64,000 nucleotides of DNA, taken from assembly GCA_017622815.1 (NCBI GenBank), contig JAGAQH010000036.1, forward strand, positions 1-64,000, read 5' to 3'. Numbering within the stretch: position 1 is the first letter of the stretch; every line of letters starts with the position of its first letter. A program made the position numbers and the translations under genes. The notes under the pieces were generated by a model. The model was not told the DNA's origin. It did no database searches and saw nothing but the letters and a program-made list of their open reading frames with translations. Positions 55,578-64,000 of the stretch are shown here, piece after piece. The DNA is from Bacteroidaceae bacterium. Its GTDB lineage: Bacteria > Bacteroidota > Bacteroidia > Bacteroidales > Bacteroidaceae.

Positions 55578-58500
55578 TTACTCTGCTATGATGCTGAACT
55601 CGGAACCGCTGGCAAAGTCCTGGCCGTTCTGGCTGGACAAGGCGCGGAAGCGGAAGTAGCGAGCCTTCACGGGAGCCTTCAGCATAACCTTCTTCTCCTT
55701 CTGGTTGTTCTCGAAGGTACCCTTCATGATGGGTTCGCCCCAGTTCTTGCCGTCCTGGCTTACGAGGATTTCATAATCCTTGATGTTGCCGTTGGGACCG
55801 TCCTGGCGGGGCAGGTAGATGAAGCCCTTGATGTTCTTCACATCGCCTGCGTCGAAGTCAACCCAGTGAGGATACTTGGCCACGGTAACGCTGTACATGG
55901 TATGCCAGATGGTGTTGATGTCACCGTCGGTCAGGTGAGAGGCATTGCCTTCGCCGGCCTCCTCACTGCTGGTGAATACCACCTCGGTGTTGATCTTCTC
56001 TATCTTGGCATAGGTCATGGTAACCTGCAGTTCGGGGTTCTCCTTGTAGAAGGCAGTGATTGTGCCACCGTCGCGGAATGAGATAGGACCGGTGTACTCC
56101 TTGGCCTTCTTGGCCTTGCCTATCTTATACATAATGGTAGCACCCTCGATACCGCTCTCTATGGTAACGTCGCCGTTCTTCTGCTGCATCATGAGCAGAG
56201 GCTTCTGGCTGGCAGTGCTTACATCTACGCCACCCTTGGCACCTACGGGACGGATGATGAAGCCCATGCGTGTGGGAGCACCGAAGGCACGGTCGTGAGG
56301 CAGAGGACCGCCCTGGCCGCAGGAGTTACCACCCAGACCTGTTACCATGGCATCGATGGTGAGGTAGTTGATGTCGCTCTTGGGCAACTTGTGGGGATGT
56401 GTAGCCATAGTCATGTCCATAGCACTGTGGTTCAGGGCAGAAACAGCATAAGGCTTCTCGTTCACGACAAGGATACCCTTGCCCTTGGCATTGCTGAGAG
56501 AGGTCCAGCGTGTCTCCTCGTGGTTGCCCATCTGCTGAGGTTTGGGCCAGTTGGTGAACTGCTCGGCCACGGTAGAAGAGAACTGCTCGATGAACTGGCC
56601 GGTCTTGCGGTCGTTGTAGTTGTCGACAGGACCGCGGCCATAGTATGCGAAGCGGTCGTACTGTGCGGGAACGCCCATCTCATAACCCAGTCGTGCCAAT
56701 ACTATGCCGGGGTTGTTGGATGTTATGGCAGCCTGCAGTTCGATAGAACCGTCGGGATAGATGGTCCAGATCTGGTTGGTGGTGAACTTGAAGTCGTCGG
56801 CACCGAAGGGACGGTCGGTATTCTCCTCCAGAGTGTGGATACCGCTGTCGTAGCGTCCGTTCTTGCTCTGCAGGCGTGCTGCGTTGGGAGCTTGGGAAAC
56901 AACGGTGCAGGTAATCTTCACGTTACCGTTCTTCTCCTTTATCACCTGTGCGTTCTCGGCATGGTGCTTCAGGTTGTGCAAACCGTTGGCAAACCAGGGC
57001 TGGTAGCACCAGTTGTCGTTGCTCACGAAGGCACGGAATGCATTCAGACGGGGACCGTAACCGGGAACGATAACGCTCTCGCCACCATAAACCAACTTAT
57101 TGATAGTACCCTGCTTCATGTCGAACTGAACCTCGAAGCCCTCACCCTTGATGGTCTGGAAAGCCTTGTCGGCATCGGCAGAAACCTCAAGTTTGCCGGC
57201 ATTCTCTGCCACCTGGCTGATAGCAGGAGCGGCTACAGAAGGACTTGCCACGAGCAACTGCTCCTCGAACTGGGGATAGCCCTGCTTTGCCCAAGGCATG
57301 TCGTGGCCAAGGAGGAACTGTACCTTCACGAACACCTCGTCCTTGGGATTGAGAGAAGCGAAGTTGTAGGGGAGAGTGTAAACGGCCTTCTGGCGTGGCT
57401 GGAGTGCCATGCGGGGACCCTGTACGGGCTGGTTCTGCTGAACGCACTTGCCGTTAACCCAAAGTGACCATACTATTTCATAATCGTTGAGGGGAGTGTA
57501 GTAGTTCTTGTTGAAGATCTCCACCTTGCCCTGCTTGGCATCAAGCATCTTCACGCCAACATACTGGTAAACCTTCTTTACCTCGTAGTACTGGGGCTTG
57601 GGTTCGCGGTCGCCGAAGATGATACCGTTCATTACGAACTGGCCGTCGTTGGGAGTGTCGCCGAAGTTGCCACCGTATGCCAGATAGCGTGTGCCGTCCT
57701 TCTCGTAGTTGTACATAGACTGGTCTACCCAGTCCCAGATGGCACCGCCGCAGAAGAAGTTGGTGCTCTCCATAGCATCCCAGTAGTCGATGAGGTTGCC
57801 CACGGCATTACCCATGGAGTGTGCATACTCGGAGATATGGAAGGGGTACTTGATGTTGTACTTGCCGGTAACAGCACCGCGTGTCCAGCCGATAGAGGGA
57901 TACTGGTTGGAACCCATGTCCACGATGTCGTTGTTACGCTCGTACTGAACGGGGCGTGTGGCGTCAAAAGCCTTCAAGGCATCGTAGGCGGCCACGAAGT
58001 TCTTGCCGGGACCTGCCTCGTTACCCAAAGACCAGATAACGATACAAGCGTTGTTCACGTTGGCGTGAGCCATTTCCATCACACGGGCAACGTGGGCCTT
58101 CTTCCACTCCTCGGGGTGAGAGATGGAAGCCTCGCCGTAGTAGTACTCGTGGCTCTCTATGTTTGCCTCGTCCTCCAGATAGATACCGTACTTGTCGCAG
58201 AGGAAGTACCAGTAGGGGTCGCAGGGATAGTGAGAGTTGCGCACGTGGTTGATGTTGGCGCGCTTCATCAGCATAACCTCTTCCTTCTGCATCTCGCGTG
58301 TGATGGCGTGACCAACGGCAGGATGGCTCTCGTGGCGGTTTACACCCTTCAGTTTCACGGTCTTGCCGTTGATGTAGTAGTAGCGTCCGGCCAAACCGAA
58401 CTCGTCGTCCTCGGCCTTGGTGTCCTTGATTTCCACCTCACGGAAACCTACGATGGTAGAAACGGTCTCCAGCACACGGCCCTTCTTGTCCAGAAGTTCG

Positions 58501-59618
58501 CCCACCAGAGTATAGCGGTAGGGAGCCTCGGCTGTCCACTTGCGGGGTTCTATCATCTTCAGTTCGGCCTTTACGATAGCCTTGCCGGTGAGTTTGTCCA
58601 AAGTGAAGGGAGCGCTGTATGCGATAACGTCAGTGGGCTTGTTGTTGTCATCGTACAACTCATGCTGATACAGAGTGTAGCGCATCTTCAGGTTCTTGAC
58701 GTTCTTCTTGGAAGTGTTGAGCAGGTCGGCGCTGATGTTCAGTACACCGTTCTGGTAGTTCTCGTCCAGGTCGGGCTTAACCACGAGGTCACGCACGCGG
58801 ACGGCGGGACGGCTCTGGATGGCCACGGTGCGGAAGATACCGGGCAGACGGAACATGTCCTGAGCCTCCAGGAAAGAACCGTCGCTTGAACGGTAAACCT
58901 CCACGGCCACGGTGTTCTCGCCTTCCTCGTTCAGGTAGGGAGTGATATTGAACTCGGCGGTGTTACGTGAGTTCTTGGAGAAGCCCACATACTTGCCGTT
59001 TATCCAAAGGTAGAAGAAAGAGTCCACACCGTCGAATGAGATGAACACCTCGCGGCCCTTCCAGTCGGCAGGTACGGTGAAGGTGCGCAGGTATGAACCC
59101 ACCTCGTTGCGGTGCTTGTAGGTGGTCCAGTGTGTGGGAGGAGTGCGCATAACGCCACCCTTCCAGTCGCCCACGGCCACACGGTGCTGGAAGATAACGG
59201 GCTGGTTCACATAGATGGGAGTACCATACTTCTGTGTGCCGTCCTTCTGGATACCTACGATGTTCCATGAAGAGGGAACGGGGATGTTGTCCCATGCAGA
59301 GGCATCGAAGCCTACCTCGTGGAAGTTGGCAGGACGCTCGTCGGGATTGGGAGCCCAGTGGAACTTCCATGTGCCGTTCAGGGATTGCCAGTACTTGCTG
59401 TTCTCGGGCAGTACCTTACGTGCCTTCTCCACGTTCTCGAAAGAGAAGAACCAAGCATGAGGCTGCTCCTTGTTGAGGGCAAGTTCTTCAACGGATTCCC
59501 ATTCCTTGCCTGTGGGGGCCTCCTCGGAACCGTACTTGAAGCCCTCCAGATTGTCGGCACATGCCATACCGGCTATACCGGCCAACATGGTGCAAACTGT
59601 CAGAAACTTTTTCATCAT
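55578..59618 (-). CDS. Secreted LacZ-type beta-galactosidase, GH2, multidomain
   Basis: This 1346-residue protein has a signal peptide (1-~21) and the GH2 N-terminal, Ig-like and TIM modules up to ~640, with acid/base E534 (WSLGNEAGPG) and nucleophile E597 (FHISEYAHSMGN). Beta-sandwich and small-chain domains follow (to ~1060), then a chitobiase-type segment and a C-terminal F5/8C discoidin-like domain (~1200-1346, KYPHWVDFDAGDVKNIKGF). The first five domains match LacZ; the carbohydrate-binding tail is usual for Bacteroidota surface or periplasmic enzymes. It probably removes terminal beta-galactose. Confidence 0.96.
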   Translation of the reverse strand: MMKKFLTVCTMLAGIAGMACADNLEGFKYGSEEAPTGKEWESVEELALNKEQPHAWFFSFENVEKARKVLPENSKYWQSLNGTWKFHWAPNPDERPANFHEVGFDASAWDNIPVPSSWNIVGIQKDGTQKYGTPIYVNQPVIFQHRVAVGDWKGGVMRTPPTHWTTYKHRNEVGSYLRTFTVPADWKGREVFISFDGVDSFFYLWINGKYVGFSKNSRNTAEFNITPYLNEEGENTVAVEVYRSSDGSFLEAQDMFRLPGIFRTVAIQSRPAVRVRDLVVKPDLDENYQNGVLNISADLLNTSKKNVKNLKMRYTLYQHELYDDNNKPTDVIAYSAPFTLDKLTGKAIVKAELKMIEPRKWTAEAPYRYTLVGELLDKKGRVLETVSTIVGFREVEIKDTKAEDDEFGLAGRYYYINGKTVKLKGVNRHESHPAVGHAITREMQKEEVMLMKRANINHVRNSHYPCDPYWYFLCDKYGIYLEDEANIESHEYYYGEASISHPEEWKKAHVARVMEMAHANVNNACIVIWSLGNEAGPGKNFVAAYDALKAFDATRPVQYERNNDIVDMGSNQYPSIGWTRGAVTGKYNIKYPFHISEYAHSMGNAVGNLIDYWDAMESTNFFCGGAIWDWVDQSMYNYEKDGTRYLAYGGNFGDTPNDGQFVMNGIIFGDREPKPQYYEVKKVYQYVGVKMLDAKQGKVEIFNKNYYTPLNDYEIVWSLWVNGKCVQQNQPVQGPRMALQPRQKAVYTLPYNFASLNPKDEVFVKVQFLLGHDMPWAKQGYPQFEEQLLVASPSVAAPAISQVAENAGKLEVSADADKAFQTIKGEGFEVQFDMKQGTINKLVYGGESVIVPGYGPRLNAFRAFVSNDNWCYQPWFANGLHNLKHHAENAQVIKEKNGNVKITCTVVSQAPNAARLQSKNGRYDSGIHTLEENTDRPFGADDFKFTTNQIWTIYPDGSIELQAAITSNNPGIVLARLGYEMGVPAQYDRFAYYGRGPVDNYNDRKTGQFIEQFSSTVAEQFTNWPKPQQMGNHEETRWTSLSNAKGKGILVVNEKPYAVSALNHSAMDMTMATHPHKLPKSDINYLTIDAMVTGLGGNSCGQGGPLPHDRAFGAPTRMGFIIRPVGAKGGVDVSTASQKPLLMMQQKNGDVTIESGIEGATIMYKIGKAKKAKEYTGPISFRDGGTITAFYKENPELQVTMTYAKIEKINTEVVFTSSEEAGEGNASHLTDGDINTIWHTMYSVTVAKYPHWVDFDAGDVKNIKGFIYLPRQDGPNGNIKDYEILVSQDGKNWGEPIMKGTFENNQKEKKVMLKAPVKARYFRFRALSSQNGQDFASGSEFSIIAE

Positions 59619-59652
59619 ATTAATTTGTTATTTAGGTTATATGCGTTTGGTG

Positions 59653-59660
59653 CAAAGATA
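59653..59660 (-). promoter_or_regulatory. -7 box for the LacZ-type gene
   Basis: TATCTTTG on the minus strand, 35 bp before the start. The -33 is not clear. Confidence 0.5.
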
Positions 59661-59808
59661 GCAATAATATTTTGAAATCCATGGGATTTCTGTAAGTCTT
59701 TAACAACTCTTCGGGCTTTCCTCTGCAAAATTACGGGATTTTCTGCCTGAGTCCGACCGAAAGCGTGTGGCAAATACATGACAAAAGCCTTGAAGACGTC
59801 CCCGGAGT

Positions 59809-60975
59809 TTACCACTTCTCTCCCGTTATCACTTCGTATTGAGTGGCAGGCACTTTCTTGCGTATACGCTCCTTGCGCTTGCGTATGGTGGCGTTGGTCG
59901 TGTGTTCGAGATGGGCGGCAAGGGTGTTTGAATAACCGAGGTGCATGTACAGGATACATACAAGTTCCTGTTCGTTGAGGTCGCATCCCTCGAGCAGGGT
60001 TTTGCATGACTCGGAAAAGCATTCCAGCAGGGTGTGCTCTATATTCCGTCTGGCTTCGGAATTGATAGCGGGCAGTTCCCTCTCGTTCACTTTCATGGCA
60101 TTGATGTCGTGGCATACAGAGGTTTGCCCAAACAGTTCATTGCCCTTCGCCAAAGCAAGGCGCAGGCTTTCGGCATCAGTGGCAGGCGTAGCGCTTGTTA
60201 ACGCTTTGTCATCGGTTTGTGCCTCCTTATGCGCAATGGTAGTGTTCCTGCGTCTGCGATACCGGACAAATGCGCACAATATACATATTAAGGCAAGTCC
60301 TGCCGCACCTGTGAGCCAAATGTACACGCTATTGTACTTTTCTTTGGATGAGGCTATTATGTCGGTTTCAATCTGGTTCTTCAGTTCCTCCATGCTCATC
60401 GGTTCGAATGCACGGCTGTCACGTATCTGCGTGTGCAGGACCTTGTGTTTGTGTGCAGAGTCGGGTATCTCGCGGCTATCGTATATATTCCACAATATAT
60501 GATGGCAGATGTACTCTATTCGGTCGTGCGGCGTATGCGGCGCCTCCAGAGCCTTGTAGGCATAGTGCATGGCAGAGTCGTGCGCTCCGAAATGCCACAA
60601 GTCATCGGCCTTGTAGGCCATACACGTAGGATAACTCTCATGCTCCGGTCCTACTATTTCAAGGTACTGGTTAAGGTACTGCAGCGCCATTTCATAGTCG
60701 TGCCGTATGTAGGCGGCAATCCAGCGCAGGGTAAACAATGCGTCGGCACGCACCGTATCGTTGGCGTCTTCGCGCACGACAATATTGGCAAAATGTAGAG
60801 CCGCCTTGTCGTACAGGGCCATACGCTCGTCGTTCTTCTCCAGGCTCGTCTTGTTGGCCTGCCACAGATAGTCGTGAGCCATGCGCTGCTCCTGCTCGGG
60901 CGTATGCGTGTTCTTACAACATACTATGGACACGAGAAGCCCAACGGACAATAAGAGATAGATAGCAGTTTTCAT
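59809..60975 (-). CDS. Membrane-anchored TPR/HTH regulatory-type protein
   Basis: This 388-residue protein starts with a signal or lipoprotein-like segment (MKTAIYLLLSVGLLVSIVCCKN). TPR-like helices follow (~30-180, for example MALQYLNQYLEIVGPEHESY), then one transmembrane segment near residues 216-236 (VYIWLTGAAGLALICILCAFV with RYRRRR after it). The cytoplasmic C-terminus holds a helix-turn-helix-like end (LNEQELVCILYMHLGYSNTLAAHL...IRKRKERIRKKV). This layout occurs in Bacteroidota regulators of unknown signal. The start at 60975 fits a -7 box at 60997-61004, which lies downstream of the longer frame's ATG. The lipobox is poor (VCC), so anchoring is uncertain. Confidence 0.82.
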   Translation of the reverse strand: MKTAIYLLLSVGLLVSIVCCKNTHTPEQEQRMAHDYLWQANKTSLEKNDERMALYDKAALHFANIVVREDANDTVRADALFTLRWIAAYIRHDYEMALQYLNQYLEIVGPEHESYPTCMAYKADDLWHFGAHDSAMHYAYKALEAPHTPHDRIEYICHHILWNIYDSREIPDSAHKHKVLHTQIRDSRAFEPMSMEELKNQIETDIIASSKEKYNSVYIWLTGAAGLALICILCAFVRYRRRRNTTIAHKEAQTDDKALTSATPATDAESLRLALAKGNELFGQTSVCHDINAMKVNERELPAINSEARRNIEHTLLECFSESCKTLLEGCDLNEQELVCILYMHLGYSNTLAAHLEHTTNATIRKRKERIRKKVPATQYEVITGEKW

Positions 60976-60996
60976 GGTGTCATGGATATTTGCGTG

Positions 60997-61004
60997 CAAA
61001 GATA
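60997..61004 (-). promoter_or_regulatory. -7 box for the TPR/HTH protein gene
   Basis: TATCTTTG on the minus strand, 21 bp before the start chosen. Confidence 0.5.
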
Positions 61005-61091
61005 GGCAAAATGGCGCGAATAACCTTTCCTCTGGGTGTGAAAAAGGTGTGACAAGATTGTGACAAGCGTGACAACCGAACCTTTCTTCTT

Positions 61092-61151
61092 TGTTGTCGC
61101 GTCAACACTGCTCTGTTGTCGTGACAACAAGGTCCTGTTGGCGGTACAACA
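61092..61151. repeat. 22-23-bp dyad repeat array
   Basis: TGTTGTCGCGTCAACAC and TGTTGTCGTGACAACA units, the same family as 15759-15867 and 28600-28665. Confidence 0.75.
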
Positions 61152-61187
61152 AAACTTTGCCGTCGTGGAGGCAAGGGGCATAATACG

Positions 61188-61219
61188 CGAAGCCCCAACC
61201 TGTGCGGGTCGGGGCTTCG
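61188..61219 (-). terminator. Hairpin after argB
   Basis: CGAAGCCCC and GGGGCTTCG form a 9-bp stem that extends through ACC/GGT. There is no T-run on the minus strand, so it may work as an RNA stabiliser or weak terminator. Confidence 0.5.
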
Positions 61220-61242
61220 TTAATATTATGATAAAGTAGATG

Positions 61243-62058
61243 TTATTTTTCTATCACCGTTCCCATGCTGGCCTGTATGTCCATGAAATGGGTGATAACC
61301 ACGCGCTTCACTCCCGATGAAATGCTGTCGAAAGCATTGTCCAATTTGGGAATCATGCCACCTGAGACGATGCCGTCGGCCTTCAGGCGGGCATAGGATT
61401 CTGTGTTGATGGAGGGGATGACGCTGTCGTCGTCCTCTGCATCGGCCATCACACCGGGTTTCTCGAAGCAATAGGTCAGTGTGACATCGAACTCCTCTGT
61501 CAGGGCCTTTGCCACCGTGGCAGCCATGGTGTCGGCGTTGGTATTCAGGATATTGCCCATTCCATCGTGTGTAAGCGGTGCTACCACGGGCACGGCGGCC
61601 TCTATCCCGTCCTTCGCTTTCACCAGGGAAGCCAGACGCTGTCCGTTGGCATGGTCCACATCTCCCACAAAGCCGAAGTCCACCATTTCCTGTGTGCCGT
61701 CGTCCATGGTTACCATCTTAGGTTCGCGCTTGTGGCTTCGGATTATGTCCATGTCGGCACCGGTCAGACCTATGGCGTTCACGCCTTTGGCCTGCAGGGC
61801 GGCTACTATACGTTTGTTCACCAGACCTCCGTACACCATGGTCACCACCTGGAGCATATCCTCGTCGGTAATGCGGCGGCCGCCAACCATACGGCTTTCT
61901 ATCCCCAACTGTGCGGCAATCCTGGTGGCCGAGCGTCCTCCGCCATGCACCAGCACCTTGTAGCCAGGCATGGTGGCGAACTGGTTGATGAGTTCTTTCA
62001 GCGATGCCTCGTTCTCCACTACGGCACCTCCAACCTTTATGACGTTTATCTTGTCCAT
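61243..62058 (-). CDS. argB: Acetylglutamate kinase
   Basis: This 271-residue amino acid kinase phosphorylates N-acetylglutamate (or the acetyl/succinyl variant used by some Bacteroidota) in arginine synthesis. It has the nucleotide-binding KVGGAVVENEASL and VLVHGGGRSATRIA, GLTGADMDII and GGMIPKLDNAF. It lies 9 bp after speA, an unusual pairing of arginine synthesis and arginine decarboxylation. Confidence 0.93.
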   Translation of the reverse strand: MDKINVIKVGGAVVENEASLKELINQFATMPGYKVLVHGGGRSATRIAAQLGIESRMVGGRRITDEDMLQVVTMVYGGLVNKRIVAALQAKGVNAIGLTGADMDIIRSHKREPKMVTMDDGTQEMVDFGFVGDVDHANGQRLASLVKAKDGIEAAVPVVAPLTHDGMGNILNTNADTMAATVAKALTEEFDVTLTYCFEKPGVMADAEDDDSVIPSINTESYARLKADGIVSGGMIPKLDNAFDSISSGVKRVVITHFMDIQASMGTVIEK

Positions 62059-62067
62059 TGTCTTCGT

Positions 62068-63963
62068 TTATTCCAGGTAGGTGTAACCATACAGACCGGC
62101 ACGGTAGTTGCTGATGAACTCCTTGCCCTCGCTCTCCGTTATCTTTCCGTCCTTCACGGCCTTGCTGACCCATATCTCCAGGCGGCGTACCAGTTTCTTA
62201 GGTTCGTATTGTACGTATTCCAGCACATCTGCCACGGTTTCACCGTCGATTATCTGCTCTATCTCGTAACCGCCATCCCCGTCTATGGAAATGTGCACGG
62301 CATTGGTATCGCCGAAGAGATTGTGCATGTTGCCCATAATCTCCTGGTATGCACCGACGAGGAACACACCTATGTAGTAGTGCTCTCCCTGCTTGATTGT
62401 GTGCAGGGGCAGGTAACTGGTCTGCTGGGTTCCGTTCACGTAGGCCGAAATCTTGCCGTCCGAGTCACAGGTAATGTCCTGCAGGGTGGCAGAACGAGTG
62501 GGTTTCTCCTCCAGGCGCTCAATGGGCATTATGGGGAACAGTTGGTCTATGCCCCAAGAGTCTGGCATGCTCTGGAACAGAGAGAAGTTGCAGAAATACT
62601 TGTCGGCCATCTGCTTGTCCAGCGTGCGCAGTTCGTCGGGGACATGCTTCTGGTGGTGAGCCAGTTCTGCCACTTCATGGCTGATGGCCCAGTAAAGGCT
62701 CTCTATCTGTGCACGGGTCTTCAGGTCGATAATGCCGTGGCGGAACAGGTCCAGGGCCTCCTCGCGAATGTCCTCGGCATCGTGCCAGTCCTCCAGCATG
62801 GAACGGCTGGACAGTTTGTCCCATATCTCGGTCAGGTCGTGTACCAGTTTGTGGTCCTCTGCCGTGGGCTGGAAATCCTCTGGCATCTGGGGTGCGGTAA
62901 CGCTCTCCATAACATCCAGAATCAGCACCGAGTGATGTGCGGTAAGGCTGCGTCCGCCCTCTGTGATGAGGTTGGGGTGGGGAATGTTGTTCTTGTTGGA
63001 CTCCTCCACGAAGGTATAGACACAGTCGTTCACATACTCCTGTATGCTGTAGTTCACGGAACTTTCCGAGTTGCTGCTTCGTGTACCGTCGTAATCTACG
63101 CCCAGGCCGCCGCCACAGTCCACGAACTTGATGTTATAGCCCATGGCATGCAGTTGCACGTAGAACTGCGCAGCCTCCTTCAGGGCTGTGGAGATACGGC
63201 GAATCTTTGTTATCTGGCTGCCTATGTGGAAGTGTATGAATGTAAGGCAGTCCTTCAGTTCCATCTCCTCCAGTGTGTGCAGGGCTGTGAGGAGTTCGGA
63301 ACTGTTCAGACCGAACTTGCTGGCATCGCCACCGCTCTCCTGCCACTTGCCGCTACCGCTGGAAGCCAACTTGATGCGTATGCCCAGATTGGGGCGTACA
63401 CCCAGTTTCTTCGCGGTTTCTGCTATGATTTTCAGTTCGGGCAGTTTCTCCACCACCAGGAAGACGCGCTTGCCCATCTTCTGTGCCAGCAGGGCCAGTT
63501 CAATGAAGTTCTGGTCCTTGTGTCCGTTGCAGATGATGAGTGAGTCCGAGTCCATGTGTGTTGCCAGCACGGCATGCAGTTCGGGTTTGCTGCCGGCCTC
63601 CAGTCCGAGGTTGTATCTCTTGCCGTGACTTATGATTTCCTCCACCACGGGTCTCATCTGGTTCACCTTGATGGGATATATGATGAAATGCTCGCCCTGA
63701 TAGTTGTATTCCTTGCCGGCGGTGCGGAAGCAGGCATCCGTCTTCTGGATTCTGCTGTCCAGTATGTCGGGGAAACGAAGCAGCATGGGAGCGGCCACAT
63801 GCCTTGTGGCAAGGCGGTCCACGACTTCTTTCAGGTCTATGCGTGTGCCGTTCTTCTTAGGCTCCACATAAACGTGTCCCTTCTCGTTGATACCAAAAAA
63901 ATTCACGCCCCATCCCTTGATGTTGTACAACTCTTCCGAGTCCTCGATACGCCACTTTTTCAT
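62068..63963 (-). CDS. speA: Biosynthetic arginine decarboxylase
   Basis: This 631-residue PLP enzyme converts arginine to agmatine for polyamine synthesis. It is of the alanine-racemase-fold type, with PLP lysine K99 in YPIKVNQMRPV, then GLEAGSKPELHA and HFHIGSQI, and the C-terminal ACD-type substrate motif DCGGGLGVDYDG. The length is right for SpeA. Its ATG is 37 bp from the right edge, so any promoter is outside or barely inside the window. It probably heads speA-argB. Confidence 0.96.
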   Translation of the reverse strand: MKKWRIEDSEELYNIKGWGVNFFGINEKGHVYVEPKKNGTRIDLKEVVDRLATRHVAAPMLLRFPDILDSRIQKTDACFRTAGKEYNYQGEHFIIYPIKVNQMRPVVEEIISHGKRYNLGLEAGSKPELHAVLATHMDSDSLIICNGHKDQNFIELALLAQKMGKRVFLVVEKLPELKIIAETAKKLGVRPNLGIRIKLASSGSGKWQESGGDASKFGLNSSELLTALHTLEEMELKDCLTFIHFHIGSQITKIRRISTALKEAAQFYVQLHAMGYNIKFVDCGGGLGVDYDGTRSSNSESSVNYSIQEYVNDCVYTFVEESNKNNIPHPNLITEGGRSLTAHHSVLILDVMESVTAPQMPEDFQPTAEDHKLVHDLTEIWDKLSSRSMLEDWHDAEDIREEALDLFRHGIIDLKTRAQIESLYWAISHEVAELAHHQKHVPDELRTLDKQMADKYFCNFSLFQSMPDSWGIDQLFPIMPIERLEEKPTRSATLQDITCDSDGKISAYVNGTQQTSYLPLHTIKQGEHYYIGVFLVGAYQEIMGNMHNLFGDTNAVHISIDGDGGYEIEQIIDGETVADVLEYVQYEPKKLVRRLEIWVSKAVKDGKITESEGKEFISNYRAGLYGYTYLE

Positions 63964-64000
63964 TTATATGACAGGATTATTGCCAAAGGCTGTTTGTTGT

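Noticed and set aside
1..64000. tRNA, rRNA, phage or transposase genes
   Set aside because: Scanning for T-loop-like ends, rRNA-like blocks and transposase motifs found none that could be supported.

Overview
The window reads as a chromosomal segment of a Bacteroidota bacterium, most likely a Prevotellaceae-type member of the Bacteroidales. The sequence evidence is a set of promoters of the Bacteroides form (TTG, 19-21 bp, TAnnTTTG), a Bacteroidota-type frdCAB fumarate reductase cluster, secreted GH2 and GH20 exoglycosidases, and large numbers of short dispersed palindromic repeats. The genus is an inference. No rRNA, tRNA, transposase, prophage or CRISPR array was recognised. An exact 16-bp parS sequence (41386-41401) close to mnmG suggests an origin-proximal location.

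Layout. 1-9.6 kb: the end of an STN-like ORF, then a leftward cluster leuS, yitT, yitT, rdgB and a secreted GH2 enzyme. 9.6-10.4 kb: leuS promoter and a candidate ~225-nt non-coding RNA with its own promoter and terminator. 10.4-15.6 kb: rightward mutS and a secreted GH20 hexosaminidase. 15.9-26.5 kb: a leftward housekeeping block, superoxide reductase, then rimP-nusA-infB-cvpA-sufB-sufC-sufD-sufS. 26.6-28.6 kb: rightward yeiH-cysK. 29-31.7 kb: a small secreted protein, a perfect 22-bp inverted repeat, and a fic gene lying between direct repeats derived from its neighbour. 31.9-36.6 kb: polA carrying in-frame palindromic repeats, a polyprenyl synthase, and a secreted DUF3828-like protein. 36.6-43.5 kb: a gene-poor gap with a small inverted-repeat element, then leftward deoC, uvrC, apt, parS and mnmG. 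43.6-47.3 kb: rightward frdCAB. 47.4-52.2 kb: rightward small metabolic and repair genes, with a GxxExxY nuclease-like gene between two ~300-bp structured repeats. 52.7-64 kb: leftward Na/Pi cotransporter, PfkB kinase, LacZ-type GH2, a membrane-anchored HTH protein, argB and speA.

Functionally, most genes are core: translation (leuS, rimP, nusA, infB, mnmG), DNA repair and replication (mutS, polA, uvrC, a UDG-like protein), Fe-S assembly and oxygen defence (suf, superoxide reductase, cysK), anaerobic respiration (frdCAB), nucleotide salvage (deoC, apt, rdgB), arginine metabolism (argB, speA) and glycan breakdown (two GH2, one GH20).

The most unusual content lies between genes. At least six repeat families are interleaved with the operons: purine-rich GGAAAAC heptamers that begin at stop codons, GC-rich palindromic doublets that sit just upstream of start codons (and also lie inside polA), 22-23-bp dyad tandem repeats, 9-bp microsatellites, a ~170-bp inverted-repeat element, and the ~300-bp palindromic repeats around the GxxExxY gene.
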